49,910 nucleotides of DNA from Lobosporangium transversale (GCF_002105155.1 NW_019029073.1:1-49910), one strand, 5' to 3'; counted from the first letter of the stretch, positions 32,661-45,000 are shown. Program-made: numbers and translations. Notes: generated by a model from the sequence alone, not told the origin.

Positions 32661-32880
32661 CCCTCCATTCCTTCACAAGAGTCATTACAAGAACGATCTC
32701 CCTCATAGAACCTTTACCAAACCATCTCAGACCCTTATCAAGAAAGTTCACGTCCCTTGACCAGACCAGACCTTTGTAAGATTACATTGACTTTTGCATC
32801 ATAGTTAAAGAGGTGTATGCTTGCATCCATAACTGATATTTTTTATTATTTATTTATTTATTCAACACATCTAGTATAAA

Positions 32881-33312
32881 ATGAAAATCGCTTGCACTCT
32901 TTTGGTTGCCTTATTGGCTCTGAACTCCGTATTTGCTAGCCATTGGGCTTGTTACAGCCGACGAAGCATAAGCTTTGGCTGGACTATTGATGCTGTCCTT
33001 GCCGACCCGAATGGCATTATTCTTGCCCAAAGTGGTTTTCACAATGAAAATGCCGACGTTTACACAAAGAAGAACAGTAGAGGAAGGATGGACATTAGAA
33101 AGGGATTAGGAAGTTGGTCTTGTGCCACTGACGGTGTGGATCATGGGTCCTTCAAACCTGATGAAATAGTGCCACTCCCCGGCACTGCTGACAAATCTGC
33201 TTTTGGATGCTATGACTTGGGTGGAACGGATTACTGCAAGCAATATGACTACATCAGAAAAATGTGCTATGAATGGCTATACCAGGTCCAAGAAGGGAAG
33301 TTGAAAGTCTAA
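32881..33312 (+). CDS. Small secreted cysteine protein, paralog C
   Basis: 143 aa, same length and layout as paralogs A and B, with about 80 percent identity by eye. The signal peptide (MKIACTLLVALLALNSVFA) is followed by SHWACY, DAVLADPNGI, ADVYTKKNSRGRMDI, WSCATDGVDHG, FGCYDLGGTDYC and a QVQEGKLKV end. Differences cluster in two stretches of the mature protein: RRSISFGWTI, and the KPDEIVPLPGTADK loop where A/B have ANEVKTLGNRIDK. Its 5' leader lacks the 330-bp insertion found in A and B, so it keeps the older promoter layout. Secreted, function unknown. Confidence 0.88.
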   Translation: MKIACTLLVALLALNSVFASHWACYSRRSISFGWTIDAVLADPNGIILAQSGFHNENADVYTKKNSRGRMDIRKGLGSWSCATDGVDHGSFKPDEIVPLPGTADKSAFGCYDLGGTDYCKQYDYIRKMCYEWLYQVQEGKLKV

Positions 33313-34806
33313 AATCGCCAATCCACATCCATAGTATCGGCTCATTATAGTTAGAGTCTATATGCGTCCAGTATACATAAATAAAAGTCAATTGAGTTGC
33401 ATGATCGCAACCATTTACTTTCTTTATAAATCCCATTAATCTGCCAAAAAAAAAAAAAAAAAAAAAAAAAAAGACATTGGATCTGAAATTTGGAATTAGC
33501 ATGCATTACTTTTTTATTTCTTTTTATTTGTCTTTTTTTTTTATTATTATTTTTTTATGTTTTAACTCTTTTTTTATTTCTTTTTTTTCCCCAAATGGTG
33601 TTCTATCCCTTAAATCATGAAGCGGGCAAATTTGCCCAGTTATCTTTCATCAACCCATCTGTAAACGAATTAACAGAAAATAACCGGCTATTGGCTTCTT
33701 TTCGCCTAAATAAGGCCACAACTATATTGTATATAAGAAACACAGGTGTTCCAATCTATCCATTACATTAATATGGTAAATATGAACTGATGAACTGAAC
33801 GCAAGCACTAGTGAGTGTATATCAAGGAAGTAAAAAAAAACTCGATCAGTAAAAAAAAACCAGCAAGAGCAGTCTATCAAGCTATATCATCATGATGCAG
33901 TACATTTATCTTTTACTTGTCTTCACTTCCCCGCACCTCTACCAGCTCCCACTCCTTCTTCCCCAACCTAAAGATAAACAAAACAACAAGTGCCTATCTC
34001 TATTATTTCTACCTCCTTTCCGACTTTTTTTTTTTTTTTTTTTTTTTTAGCAAGTCAGCCTTAATGTTGATAAAAAATAGTTTTCAGTTGGGGCTTCTTT
34101 TTAATTTTTATTATTTAATTTTTATTAAATCGATTAATTGGAGACTCATCCTTGTCTCTAACAGCAGCAGTTATTAGGTCAAATCGCTAAGATATAGAGC
34201 TATTGATCTCCATAAATACCCCACTGGTACATGACACCTTGTACTAACCACACCGGGTTCCTGGAACCAGTCCCACCAAGGTGATATATTTTGATCGTAA
34301 TGCGGCCGATACCGGGAAATATTGGTGGGACGCGCTGTACTATGAGAGATTGATAATACGTACCATACCAGCAGCACTCTTTTCACTTTTGTAAAAAGTG
34401 TAGTGTTGCTCCTTCCTTCGCCATTCACTTCAAAGATGGCTTTTCTCTTCTTCTTCATTCATCTTCCCATGGTCGTCAGAAAGAAAGAAATCCTTGCTTA
34501 TCTAGACTTCATCACCATCTCACTGGCTGTAGCTCCGTAACATCGCGTCCTTCAGGTTTTCCAGGCTCTCCAACAAACGTTAGTGCACACAGAGCAAGCT
34601 GTCTTTGCTTCCTTGAGAACTCTTCTGAATTTCATGGGGCATGGTGTTCATTATTCTTTGGATGCTGACGCATGATACATGGTGATGTTTAACAGCTGTG
34701 TATGGAAGAGTGGGCAAAAGTATAGTTTCATATTCATAGCTCAATGGCATGCATTGTTAATCTGCCTTTCATTTAGGTTTTTTTTTTGTTAAATTTTTGA
34801 TTTATA

Positions 34807-34905
34807 GTTTCCAATTGTTTTATCCATTATTAAAAACGGGTTATCTATGTACAATTTTCACTCTTCCTATGAGAAGTAAGCTTTATCCGATTAAAGTTAA
34901 CTAAT
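34807..34905. repeat. AT-rich dispersed repeat, copy 3
   Basis: CCAATTGTTTTATCCATT, then AAAAACGGGTTATCTATGTA, then GCTTTATCCGATTAAAGTTAAC. Same block order as copies at 20580 and 31810. Confidence 0.55.
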
Positions 34906-36200
34906 TACTCTTTATCTTGTAATTGGTATTTGGTTCATCGTGCTTTGTAGCGTTGATGGTGGCCTTGGGTTGTGGAAATCAGTGTTGAATTGGATCTGTG
35001 AAGGCGATTAGATTGATGAATTAAGAAGAAAGGTGTATTTGAACAACGTGTTAGTCACATTCTTTCGATAGCCTAACTCTACTGCCAACAGCGTTCCCTT
35101 TATTTGGAAGCGACAAGGTGACTAAACGTGCCATTGCTATATATTATATCTCACTGAAATTAGGTTACGGCATGCAAAGAGACAATTTAAAAAGTAAATT
35201 ATAGTCATCTGTCAAGCTATCTGTCAAGCCAACCGTCAAGATTTCAGACATGGAATGCGAAGTTTGTTGTGATTAGCAGTCATATGTATAGGTTTTTGAT
35301 AGTTAAGATCCCTGGATCATAGTAAAGACTTCTTTCTTTCATTCCCGTTACATGTTATGGTCCACTGCCAGGCCCCTTCCCTTGGCAAGGCTCTGCCTCA
35401 CTCCAGTGGCTTTCTCCCTCCTGGGCTTAGGATCTGTGCTGGCTCTCATTCCTTTTGGGAGAGGTACTTCTGGCCTTCATCGTGTGAGGGAAAAGAGGAC
35501 ATCGTAAATCTTGTTCAATAAAATATCCGCAAGCAAAGTAGGCTGTCGTGTTTTGTACCTGCTTTACTCTAAAAGAATAACAAGTCGGATCATTTCTAAG
35601 ACATAAAAGGTTGCTATATCATGCACAGGATTACTTCCCGTTCAGGCTGAGGACAACGGTCGAATCGTCAGTGGATGGAGTCAGCCATTTCCCCCTTCTT
35701 TTCCCTTTTGAGCAATCTTCCTCGCCCCGAAGGAGAAAAGGGGATGTATTTGACTGTCGCAATTGTTCGGAAGGGGTCTCGAACCTATAGGTGTCTGTGA
35801 TGAAAGCCACGCGAGAGCCACGAGCTGATGTAGTAGAGGATATGACATCAGATTAGGCATAGTCCAAAAAAACAGCCCAACTTTATTTCGTACCAGAGCC
35901 CAATAATTACTCTTTTCGGCAATTGCGATGAAATGGGGCAAAATATTGGTGTGCTCTGCATTTGTACCATTTTCCCTGCATGCTGGCATGACTGTCCCAC
36001 AACTTTTTCTTTTTTTTTTTTTTTTTTTTTTTTCGACATGTCTCTTGATCGCAACTTCAATAAATGCCTCATGAGCGGATCCACATCTTGTACGTCTAAA
36101 ACTTTTCATACACAACAGCCCAACGCCATTACATCTCGTTTCACCAATCATATAACTCTAACTTGTACCTGTGTCACACTAATAAGCTCTTAGGGAAAGC

Positions 36201-36210
36201 GTATAAATAT
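36201..36210 (+). promoter_or_regulatory. TATA-like box of paralog B
   Basis: GTATAAATAT in the conserved leader, about 580 bp before the ATG because of the 330-bp insertion. Confidence 0.5.
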
Positions 36211-36444
36211 CCTTCCATTTCCTTCGCAAGAGTTGCCACAGACATTCTCCTTCACAAGAGCCGTTACAAGAACAATCTCCCGCACAAAGTCCTTACCAGA
36301 TCATCTCACGTCCCTTGACCAGACCAGACCAGACCAGACCTTTGTAAGATTACAATGACTTTTGCATTATAGCTAAAGGGGTGTATGTTTGCATCCATAA
36401 CTGACATTTTTCATTTATTATTGTATTTTATTTATTTATTCAAC

Positions 36445-36783
36445 ACATCTAGTGAAAAATATTTAGACAGTAGTTATCAGAAGCTAAGATAAGTGAGAAT
36501 AAGATGTGGGTCCACACACCACATCCATGGGGTATTTATTCATTTTCTGGTAGAGAGACTCGTACCAAGTAACTACATATCTATCTAGAAGCGACATGGG
36601 ATTATTCAGGAACCATGTCGGTGTTTTGTCGCGTCTCTAGTGACGCGTTATTATTATTATACTTTTCTTAGCGTATTAATTTTAGGAATTCCCCTAGTAT
36701 GTTCCTAGTGTGTTTTTAGTATTTTTCTTAATCTTATAGCTGGGCCGTTATTATCTTGTATATTGAAATATACAACATCTAGT
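36445..36783 (+). mobile_element. 330-bp insertion in the 5' leader of paralog B
   Basis: Flanked by ACATCTAGT at 36445-36453 and 36775-36783. Paralog C has one ACATCTAGT and goes straight to its ATG. The insert has no ORF. Its right end is a small hairpin (GTATATTGAAATATAC). Around 36500-36540 it contains sequence that resembles, in inverted orientation, the upstream DNA of paralog C at 32140-32195 (TGTGGTGTGTGG). It could be a non-autonomous transposon with a 9-bp target duplication or a templated repair insertion. Confidence 0.65.
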
Positions 36784-36788
36784 ATACA

Positions 36789-37220
36789 ATGAGAATCGCT
36801 TGCGCTATTTTGGTTGCCTTATTGGCTCTGAACTCCGTATTCGCTAGCCATTGGGCTTGCTACCGACGACGAGACACAAGCTTTGGTTGGAATATTGATG
36901 CTGTCCTTGCAGATCCAAATGGCATCATCATTGCCCAAACGGGTTTCCACAATGAAGATGCCGATGTTTACACAAAGAAGAATAGCAGAGGAAGGATGGA
37001 CATCAATAGGGATTTCCAGCACTGGTCTTGTGCTACTGATGGTGTTGATCATGGAGGCTTCGTTGCTAATGAGGTGAAGACACTTGGCAACAGAATCGAC
37101 AAGATTGCTTTTGGATGCTATGACTTGGGTGGAACAGATTACTGCAAGCAATATGACTACATCAAAAACATGTGCTATGGATGGCTAAACCAGGTCAAAG
37201 ATGGGAAGTTGAAGGTCTAA
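36789..37220 (+). CDS. Small secreted cysteine protein, paralog B (identical to A)
   Basis: 143 aa, identical residue for residue to paralog A on the other strand 10.9 kb away. I saw no nucleotide difference inside the coding part before the stop (TAA here, TAG in A). Signal peptide 1-19 and five mature cysteines as in A. The near-identical block covers the coding sequence, the 330-bp insertion and the leader to about 36300. Further upstream the two copies are clearly more diverged, and downstream of the stop they are unrelated. That pattern points to recent gene conversion or a recent inverted duplication. The 3' flank continues with ATTCATTGTAGC-like DNA also found after paralog C. Confidence 0.88.
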   Translation: MRIACAILVALLALNSVFASHWACYRRRDTSFGWNIDAVLADPNGIIIAQTGFHNEDADVYTKKNSRGRMDINRDFQHWSCATDGVDHGGFVANEVKTLGNRIDKIAFGCYDLGGTDYCKQYDYIKNMCYGWLNQVKDGKLKV

Positions 37221-37783
37221 AAGTGTTTTAGTATCCCCGATTCACATTCCTAGTATCGATTCATTGTAGCTAGAGCTAATATCCTTACAGTACATACAGT
37301 ACGCAAACAAATAAAGGTTAATTGAGGCAAACTTACCCTCAAAATATAGAAATGTAATTCTGGTTGCTACGACAGTGGATGAAAACGCAGCTTTGTAAAA
37401 ATCACTGTTACAGGAACCTCGAAAAAAAATAAAAATAAAAATAAAACTTGACGTATTATTATCATCCATCGATTTTTTTTTTTTTTCGTGTGGAATGTAC
37501 TTCTCTGAGTGCATGTCACGAAAGAGGCTGTCCAACGTTAAATTTTGCCAAACCCGCATCCCTTGCTTCATTCACATCTCTCCATCATCAGCACATGTTT
37601 ATGATCCTTGCATACGCGTTTCTCTCCATGTTGCCAAAAGCACCTCATCTAAACTGATTACCTTTTAATTCAACGTAATTATGATCATTTTTAATCAATC
37701 GATTGATTAATTAGGGCATGATCGCTCGTTTCCCGCGAATTACACTCCTTTTATTCCTGATGACCTCTCCTCTCTGTTTTCTT

Positions 37784-37815
<32 letters not shown>

Positions 37816-39022
37816 TACCTCTCATTTGTTTTATTTTCGCGCTGCACCATGTTTTTATTTTTTGAATTCTTATTTCATACTTTCAACTTGAATCTTGCTG
37901 CACAACATCTTGCCAATGCATTGCCTTCTCGATGCGGGCGATTTACGAGTAAAGTTGGGCCGCTTGTGCAGCAGGAGTGTGGCTTAATGGTCAGCCATTG
38001 TTCGGTCCAGACGCATTGTGCCCTGGGACATCCTGCTGTTTCTGGCAATCGTGCTATTCCTCCGTATGCTTTTTATTTTTATTTTTATTTTTTATTTTTA
38101 TTTTATTAATAATTATCTTCTTAAATATTCGGATATTCAGCATTTCTTCATGCGTTACCAGTAAGGAAGAGTCAATGTGTCGACCATTGAAACTCCTCTT
38201 GCACAGTAGGTGATACCCCTCGCTCCAGACCTTCAATAATGCCCTTGCGTTTGCATCTCTTGGTACAAACGCAAAGTACCGGCCGCCTGGCAGAAGTCAG
38301 AGCACCTTTTAAATCAAGGACCAACTCTACAAGATTGGCGGTATTTTGCCCGCAATGCCCAACATCTTCCGCAACAGCAGCCTCCATCAGGCCTCAGGCA
38401 TATTTTCCTCTCTGTTACCTGCTGTTACCTTTGCGGGGGGGGGGAGATGGATGTTACCTAGGACTCACTCGAAACGACCCTCAACCTTCGGAAAAACTCT
38501 TGCAACATGTCCTGGATCCACAACTTGCTTATCAACATCCAGTTGTACCTTATGATCTACAGCCTGTGTTGAAGCAATCAGACGCAAATGAATTGGGCCT
38601 TGACGACACCCCGACAGCTATGACTTTGAGGACGATTTCGAGGAGTAGGTGATCATGGCTATGATAATGACAATGCTAACAATTGCATCGACAACGCTGG
38701 TTTACAACTTACGGTAGATCTCAAGAATGAGGATGGTGGTCTCAATCATGCAACGACGAAAACAACCGCAATTAGTATAGACTTATGCATCATCATAACC
38801 ATCCATCTCGCTTTCTTTTTTTTTTTTTTTTAAAAAAAAAAAGAAAGATGAACAGCATAGTATATAGATGTAGCTACTAGACATTTTTCTATAAATGCAA
38901 CAATCTCTCTCAAGCTATCCCATCTTATACAAGAAGCACTTTCTTTTAATGGTGTTGTTGTAAAGATGCAATGTTTGCACTTTATTCTATATTCTGAACG
39001 ATTTCCTGCCTATCTGTCCTCT
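37221..39022. other. Intergenic region with possible decayed coding fragments
   Basis: No intact gene. Around 37930-38070 a Cys-rich reading (ALCPGTSCCFWQSC) vaguely recalls a hevein-type chitin-binding module but needs a frame change. From 38239 to about 38790 an open reading with Pro/Gln/Asp-rich sequence continues across a frame change into DSYDFEDDFEE, perhaps the end of a decayed gene. T runs lie near 37785-37810 and 38817-38832. A G run is at about 38432-38442. Confidence 0.35.
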
Positions 39023-42000
39023 TTACTCTGATTCACAAGGTTCGCATGAAATAACATGTGCAATACTACATTCCTTGCACACTCTGCATTTGAGCCGGTA
39101 GCCTCCGATCAATTGGCTTGTTTCTGTCAACCTTGTCAATCGTGCTCCTTTGCTCAGAGCTCCTGTCTCTAAACCTGCCTCCGAATCTGCCTTTGGTGAT
39201 GGTTCTTGATAGTGGCCCACTTGAATGGACCCACTCCTGGCCTTGAGTGTTATTGATGGCGTCCCTACACTCTTGATCACCTCATGTACATCCAACGAGG
39301 AGGATTGCTCGTCTATAGCTCCACGCTGCACCAGAAGCTTCCTGTTGACTTCGCTCAACCCATCTACATCCTGAATACGAGCGTTGTTTGCATTGAGGAC
39401 TGTTTGCCTGGTGCTCCACTTCAGGTGGTATTGATACTCGCCATCCTCCTTCACAATCTGCCACTTCCGAATAGAACCATCCCAACAGCCTGTAACCAGA
39501 TAGTGGCCCTCTTCAGAGGTGTTCCATACAAGCATTTTAACCATACCACCTTCAAATGGGATTGCAATCAAACAATGGCCTGATTTTGGATCCCATACTC
39601 GCACTGTCATGTCTTCACTGCTTGAGGCAATGTATCTTTCATCAAGCGAATAAACCATATCAATGATCGACCAGGTGTGTCCTTTAAACATACATAATAC
39701 TAACCCTGTTTCCGTATCCACCACACTAATCAGCCCTCCCATATCTCCAACAACCATCTGTTGACTACATGGTGAAAATGCAACGCATTTTGGATAATCG
39801 TTAAACTGTGCTTCGTAACAGAGCTCACCCGTTTCTGCACTCCATACTGGCAAGCTCTTGTAGCTATGGCCCATGTAGTCATAGCCGCGGCACAACACTA
39901 TCTTTCGACTGTCAGGCGTGTATACGACAAAAGAGTCATAGCCGGCTTCATCATCCACTTCATCACGCACTTCATGCTGAAGCTCCCCCGATTGAGCACT
40001 CCAGACTTTGATATTACCATTGTAATCATACGAAGCAATCTGGTCGCCATGAGGTGAGAACACCACATGCATGATCCATGTTTTGTGGCCATGTAGTGTG
40101 TGAATGAGCTCTCCTGTTTGTGTATTACATATAAACACATTTCCAGATCCAAGGCCACAGACAATTTGGTGACCAAGAGGTGAGAAACCAAAGGCGCAGA
40201 AGCCATCAGCATCTTCACCTTGTAGCTCCAAAGTGTGAACAACTAGTCCTGTACGAGAATTCCATAGATAGACGCGGGGAGAAGAATGACAAGGGGCAAG
40301 TAACTGGCCATCAGGTGAATACTTGATGTCATTTATATATCCGTTGAGGCATTGTAAAACGTGGATGGGATGTCCTGTTCTTGCATCCCACATACGCACT
40401 GTTCCATCTCGACTGCATGAAGCTATTTGCTGCCCATCAGGCGAACTCCTGATGCCAACGATTCCTGCTGAATGACTATGTAAGTCATGGCTGGGTTGTT
40501 GTGGTCGAGTATCCCAAAGGCGTATCGTTTTGTCTCTATTGAAGGACGCAATCTGGTGCTTGTTAGGTGAATATGCCAAACAAGCTATTCCCTCAGAGTG
40601 ACCGTAGAGGGTATTCAAGAGTTGTCCTGATCTCGCATCCCATAGCCATATTGCGTCGTTCGCATCGTAAGCGGCTATCACTTCTCCGTTTGGTGAATAC
40701 TTTAGATCATCGATAGCGTTATGTTCCTTTGCAAAAGTATGAATGGCTTCTCCTGTTTGCATATCCCACTGATATACCGCGTTAAGGGTGAAAGAAGCAG
40801 CGAACTTCCCATTAGGTGAATACTGTATCCCTTTGACATAATCACCATGATCCAAACTAAACTTCTTTTGGCCAGATCCAACATCCCACACATGCAGCCG
40901 ATCTTTGTAACAACGAGTTATGACTTCTTGGCCGTTAGGTGAATACTCAATTTGCACAATCCCAAAGTCATGGTCCATCAGCAACATCGACTGTTGCCCT
41001 GATGTCGCATCCCACAGCCGCAACATCTGGTCTTCACCGCCAGTTGCAATCCGCTTTCCATCAGGTGAATACGCCACACTCGATACACGGCCATTATGAC
41101 CCTCTAACATAAATTTGAGGACGCCTGTTTGGGTGTTCCACACTCGCACTGAGCCATCCCAGCTAGCTGAGGCAAGATCGTTCCCGCTTGGCGAGTACAC
41201 TACACAGTGGATAAGTTCTGTATGGCCCACCAATTTGTGGACCAATGCCCCTGATGTTGCATCCCAAATTTGAACTATACTTTGGCCCCAGGAGGCAATA
41301 TACCTGCTGTCTGGTGAGAATAAAAGACTGCTATATACATTGCCTTCTAAAGCCAAGAGTTTCTCCCATGTTGATGTGTCATACACGATGATTAAATAGT
41401 TATGAGATTCATTTTCGATAACTACTGCAGCAAGTGTCTTGCCATCGGGTGAATATGATCCGCTCACTACCGCACCACTTGCTATAAGAAGTGGCCATTC
41501 TCCAAACTGTACTCCTGTCATCTTTGCTCCACTCAGGTTTGCTGAACGAAGCCAACATTTCTGTAAGTTGACCTTCCTCAGATCTGCTCTTTGGAGCTGA
41601 GAATACTCAAAAATACCATGACTGACATCGGCTCCTGGAATCTGAATGCCTCGTAAATCTGCTCCGATGAATGACTCGCCTGATCGGATCAAGATCGTTA
41701 TTGCATTCGCTGCTGCTATCCGCCACTTGCTATCGCTCTTCGAGAGTTCTACATATCCATACAACTGTTGTTTGAACACCGGCTCAAGACGGACACGGTC
41801 CTCCAGGAACTGAAGGATAGATGGTTCATCTACAAAGCTTCTCCACACTAAAGGTGATGTCTCATCAGCTTTGATCATATCCATTTCCTGCTCGCTCTCT
41901 TTGATGTCCATGCATTCAAAACTGAGCACCGAGCTAATACTCTGTCGACGAGAAGGCGATGTAGTCGACGAGAAGGCGATGTAGTCGCCTTCGCTTCTTC

Positions 42001-45000
42001 ATCGCTCGCAAACTTACTCATCATCGGTTGTGGCTCAAATATCGCTCGTACCAGACTGTACTCTAGAATAGATCGGTGCAGAAACCGATGTTGATTGCCT
42101 GTACGTGTGAGTGGTGATGCCTCACGTAATAGGTTCCTTCTATTCTCTTTGCTGAGGTACTCTTCTTTCCATGTGCCCTTGTCCTTGGATGGTGAGTACT
42201 CCACCACTGGGTTGCCATCTTGATGCTTATAGATTGCTATAGCCAGCTCTGTCAGGTACTTGATCCCATTCTGTGCAAACCCTTCATCTGTCAGTACTCT
42301 GAAAATCCTTCTATCTTCTGGTCTTAATGTCTCGCCTAATCGCTTCTTGCCTCGTTCCAGCCATTGCTCAACAAACTGATCATACAATGTGACTCGCTTG
42401 ATCTTGCTGTTGGTGATCTGCTGTTCTGGATCCACCATCCGTGGGAGTACTTCTAGTGACATCGACAGTATGAATGGGTTCTTCACAAGCTCTTGTAAGC
42501 TAGGGACCATCTTGAGTGCGCCCTTATAGTCCTCCACACCCCACAGTAGATCCATGGAATTGACATACTGCTCGATGTAATCTTCAATCTGTGCCTCAGA
42601 GAATGGGACAATCACTGCCTCTTCGAATAATCCACTATCTGCTTGATGATTGCGGTCCATAGGTTGGAATCGACCTCGATAATCTGATCCAAGGTACTCA
42701 CTGCGACAACTGACCACCATCTGACACTTCCACTCTCCAGGTTTATTCAGTTGGTTGGATGCATACAGGTTGTTGGTCTGCATGCTCTCATCATATCCAT
42801 CACATATCAAAACAAATGACCGATTCATCTTCAGCTCCTTGATCTCCGAGTCTGTGTGGCCGTAGTCTCGCAGTTGCTTTGCAACCAAGTCCTTCTCTGG
42901 CTTGTCAATGGCTGGAAGATTGATAAATAGTGGGATCCGACCATGTCTCTTTTGGTATGTCTCCCAGAGTGTGCGCTCTAGAGTGCGGTTGAAGGTGGAT
43001 TTGCCTGCTCCTGAATCTCCTTGCACAAGCATCACTTTCTGGTCGCTGTTTAGGAACTCTTTCACTTTGTCCATCAACAAGAACCGGTCACTATCGCTTG
43101 CTTGAGGACTTGCTTTGGCATACTGCTGAACATAGAAGCTTTGGTTATTCCCATCTATCCACCGTCTCTTTAGTTTTCGTATACTACTCTCAACACCAGG
43201 CTTCTTCTGTGCACGATCAAGCAAGTGTGAGGATTCAGGTCGAGAGAGGGTAGCAACAGAGGAGAACTGTATCAATGGCCCATGAAGACAATTGGTGTAT
43301 AGCTCTTGTTTTTTGTCATCCCCATCCAATTTGAGCTCATTCAAAAGACTGTTTGCAGCTGTAATAGGCGAGAATAGGAAGAAGGGGACAAAAACATTTA
43401 TAAAGCATGTGAATTAACATATAAAGATTAATTTCATCGTCATCAAACATATCCATACAAGAATCAAATACATACTCTGAAAACCATTTGGTGATAGCGA
43501 GGACAGTTGTCTAAGTATATTTATGATCCACTGCTTAATGTGTGTATGGTGTCCCCACTCTTTATCGTTCCTGTATATCTCTCCTAGGAATGTGGTGGCA
43601 TCTTGTCGAACATCCATGCTCCACTTTACATCAGCTGCAATCTGACCCAGTCTTTGACATAGTCCCCATTGGAATGCTGCTTCATTTCGACAAGATACTT
43701 CACACACAAGCGTCTTGAACTTGGTCAGTTCGCCTGTCTGGAGTAGTCCATCAGTTACTCGAAGTGCTGGATACCATCCTGCCTTGCGACTGAAGCTGAG
43801 TCCTTCTTCCATACACTCTCTGAACGCCACTCCACTCTCATAAAGTGATGTTGTTCCCTTGTACACCTCTAGACTCTTGTCCATGATAACTGTCACTGAT
43901 GGAAGTCCTTTCTGAATATTGCTTATCTCATCCATAAAGGCATTCATATCCATGTCTTTGACTGCACTCACTACTCCAAACGCTCCTCGGAGTACTGCTG
44001 ATGTCCGTCGGAGAATACCTTGCACTGTCGATTCGTCGTCTGGAATGTGCAATAGTGCTTGGAAAGCATAAGCTGCCTGAAAGACCAGATGAGGATCTGT
44101 ACTCTCTTTCAGTCCTTTGAGGTATACTGCAAGCGGTTCATGGAGTTGTTCTCGCTTCAGACCCTTGACTTGGTTGTTGACCATCGCATCGAGGACATGT
44201 GAGACTGTAGATGAGAGACAATAGAGATGGTCTCCAGATTGAACATGTGTGCTTTGCAACCGAGAATTGAGAATATTGAGGATCTTGACAAGATCATCCG
44301 AGTCGAGGTATCCAAGAGGAGCATGATGCATCAGCTGAGCCAATCCTTCCAGCATATGAGTCTCCAGTATGGTGTTTCGGCTGATTCTATTGATCAAAGT
44401 CGCAAGCAGTACTCTGAACTGTGTTTGGTCGAGAACTGGAGCCAGAGTCACAACCTCAGCGACAGTAGTTTCTGCCTTAATCCCATCGCTGATGAACAGC
44501 TCAATTACATCCGATGCCAGTTTACGCAATCGATCATGCTCATCTTGGTTGTTTGATATGGTCTGTCGCCACTCTTTCTCATGGTCATCAAGATCATTTG
44601 TTTGGATAGGAGCAGTAGGAAACAGACTGAGACAATATGCAAGCTGGTGGATATCATCCAAACTTGCATCGACGTCTGGTAAGGTGTACCTGACGACTGT
44701 TAGAGGTTGATTGTGGTTGAATATGTCCTTTGAGATAGTTGCAATGGTCTGTACTGGTGTGAATTGCCCTGTTTCCATCATATTGCTCAATTTGCTACTA
44801 CTGCATCCGTTGACTTGTTGGTTAGCAGTGACATTGCTGTTATTGCTGCTGCTGTTGTTATTGTTGTTGCTTCCTTGGATGTATCCCCATTTCTCTGCTT
44901 TCTTGTCTCGTCTTTGTGCATCAGCTGAGTGACCCAATTGCTCAAATAAGCGAGCAAGTTGATAGTAGGCTGAGCCAATACCTTGACGCAATACCATGTC

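Larger units (their letters stand above)
30953..32880. other. Upstream region of paralog C, with repeat motifs
   Basis: No gene recognised. Poly-A lies at 31020-31041 and 32499-32522. A diverged AT-rich repeat lies at 31810-31915. CAACAGCCCAAC occurs at 31541-31552 and 32232-32243, with variants near 31574 and 32544. From about 32620 to the ATG the DNA aligns with the leaders of paralogs A and B, including a TATA-like box and the GACCA array. Confidence 0.5.
33313..36444. other. Intergenic region between paralogs C and B
   Basis: No gene recognised in 3.1 kb. Poly-A lies at 33447-33472, a T run near 34024-34048, and another T run at about 36010-36033. The AT-rich repeat copy 3 is at 34807-34905. 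CAACAGCCCAAC is at 36113-36124 and a TATA-like GTATAAATAT at 36201-36210. The ORF at 35681-36151 on the minus strand runs through a Lys run coded by poly-A and is not convincing. Confidence 0.45.

Noticed and set aside
35681-36151. 156-codon minus-strand ORF
   Set aside because: It contains a Lys run from poly-A and crosses the upstream repeat of paralog B; no conserved features.
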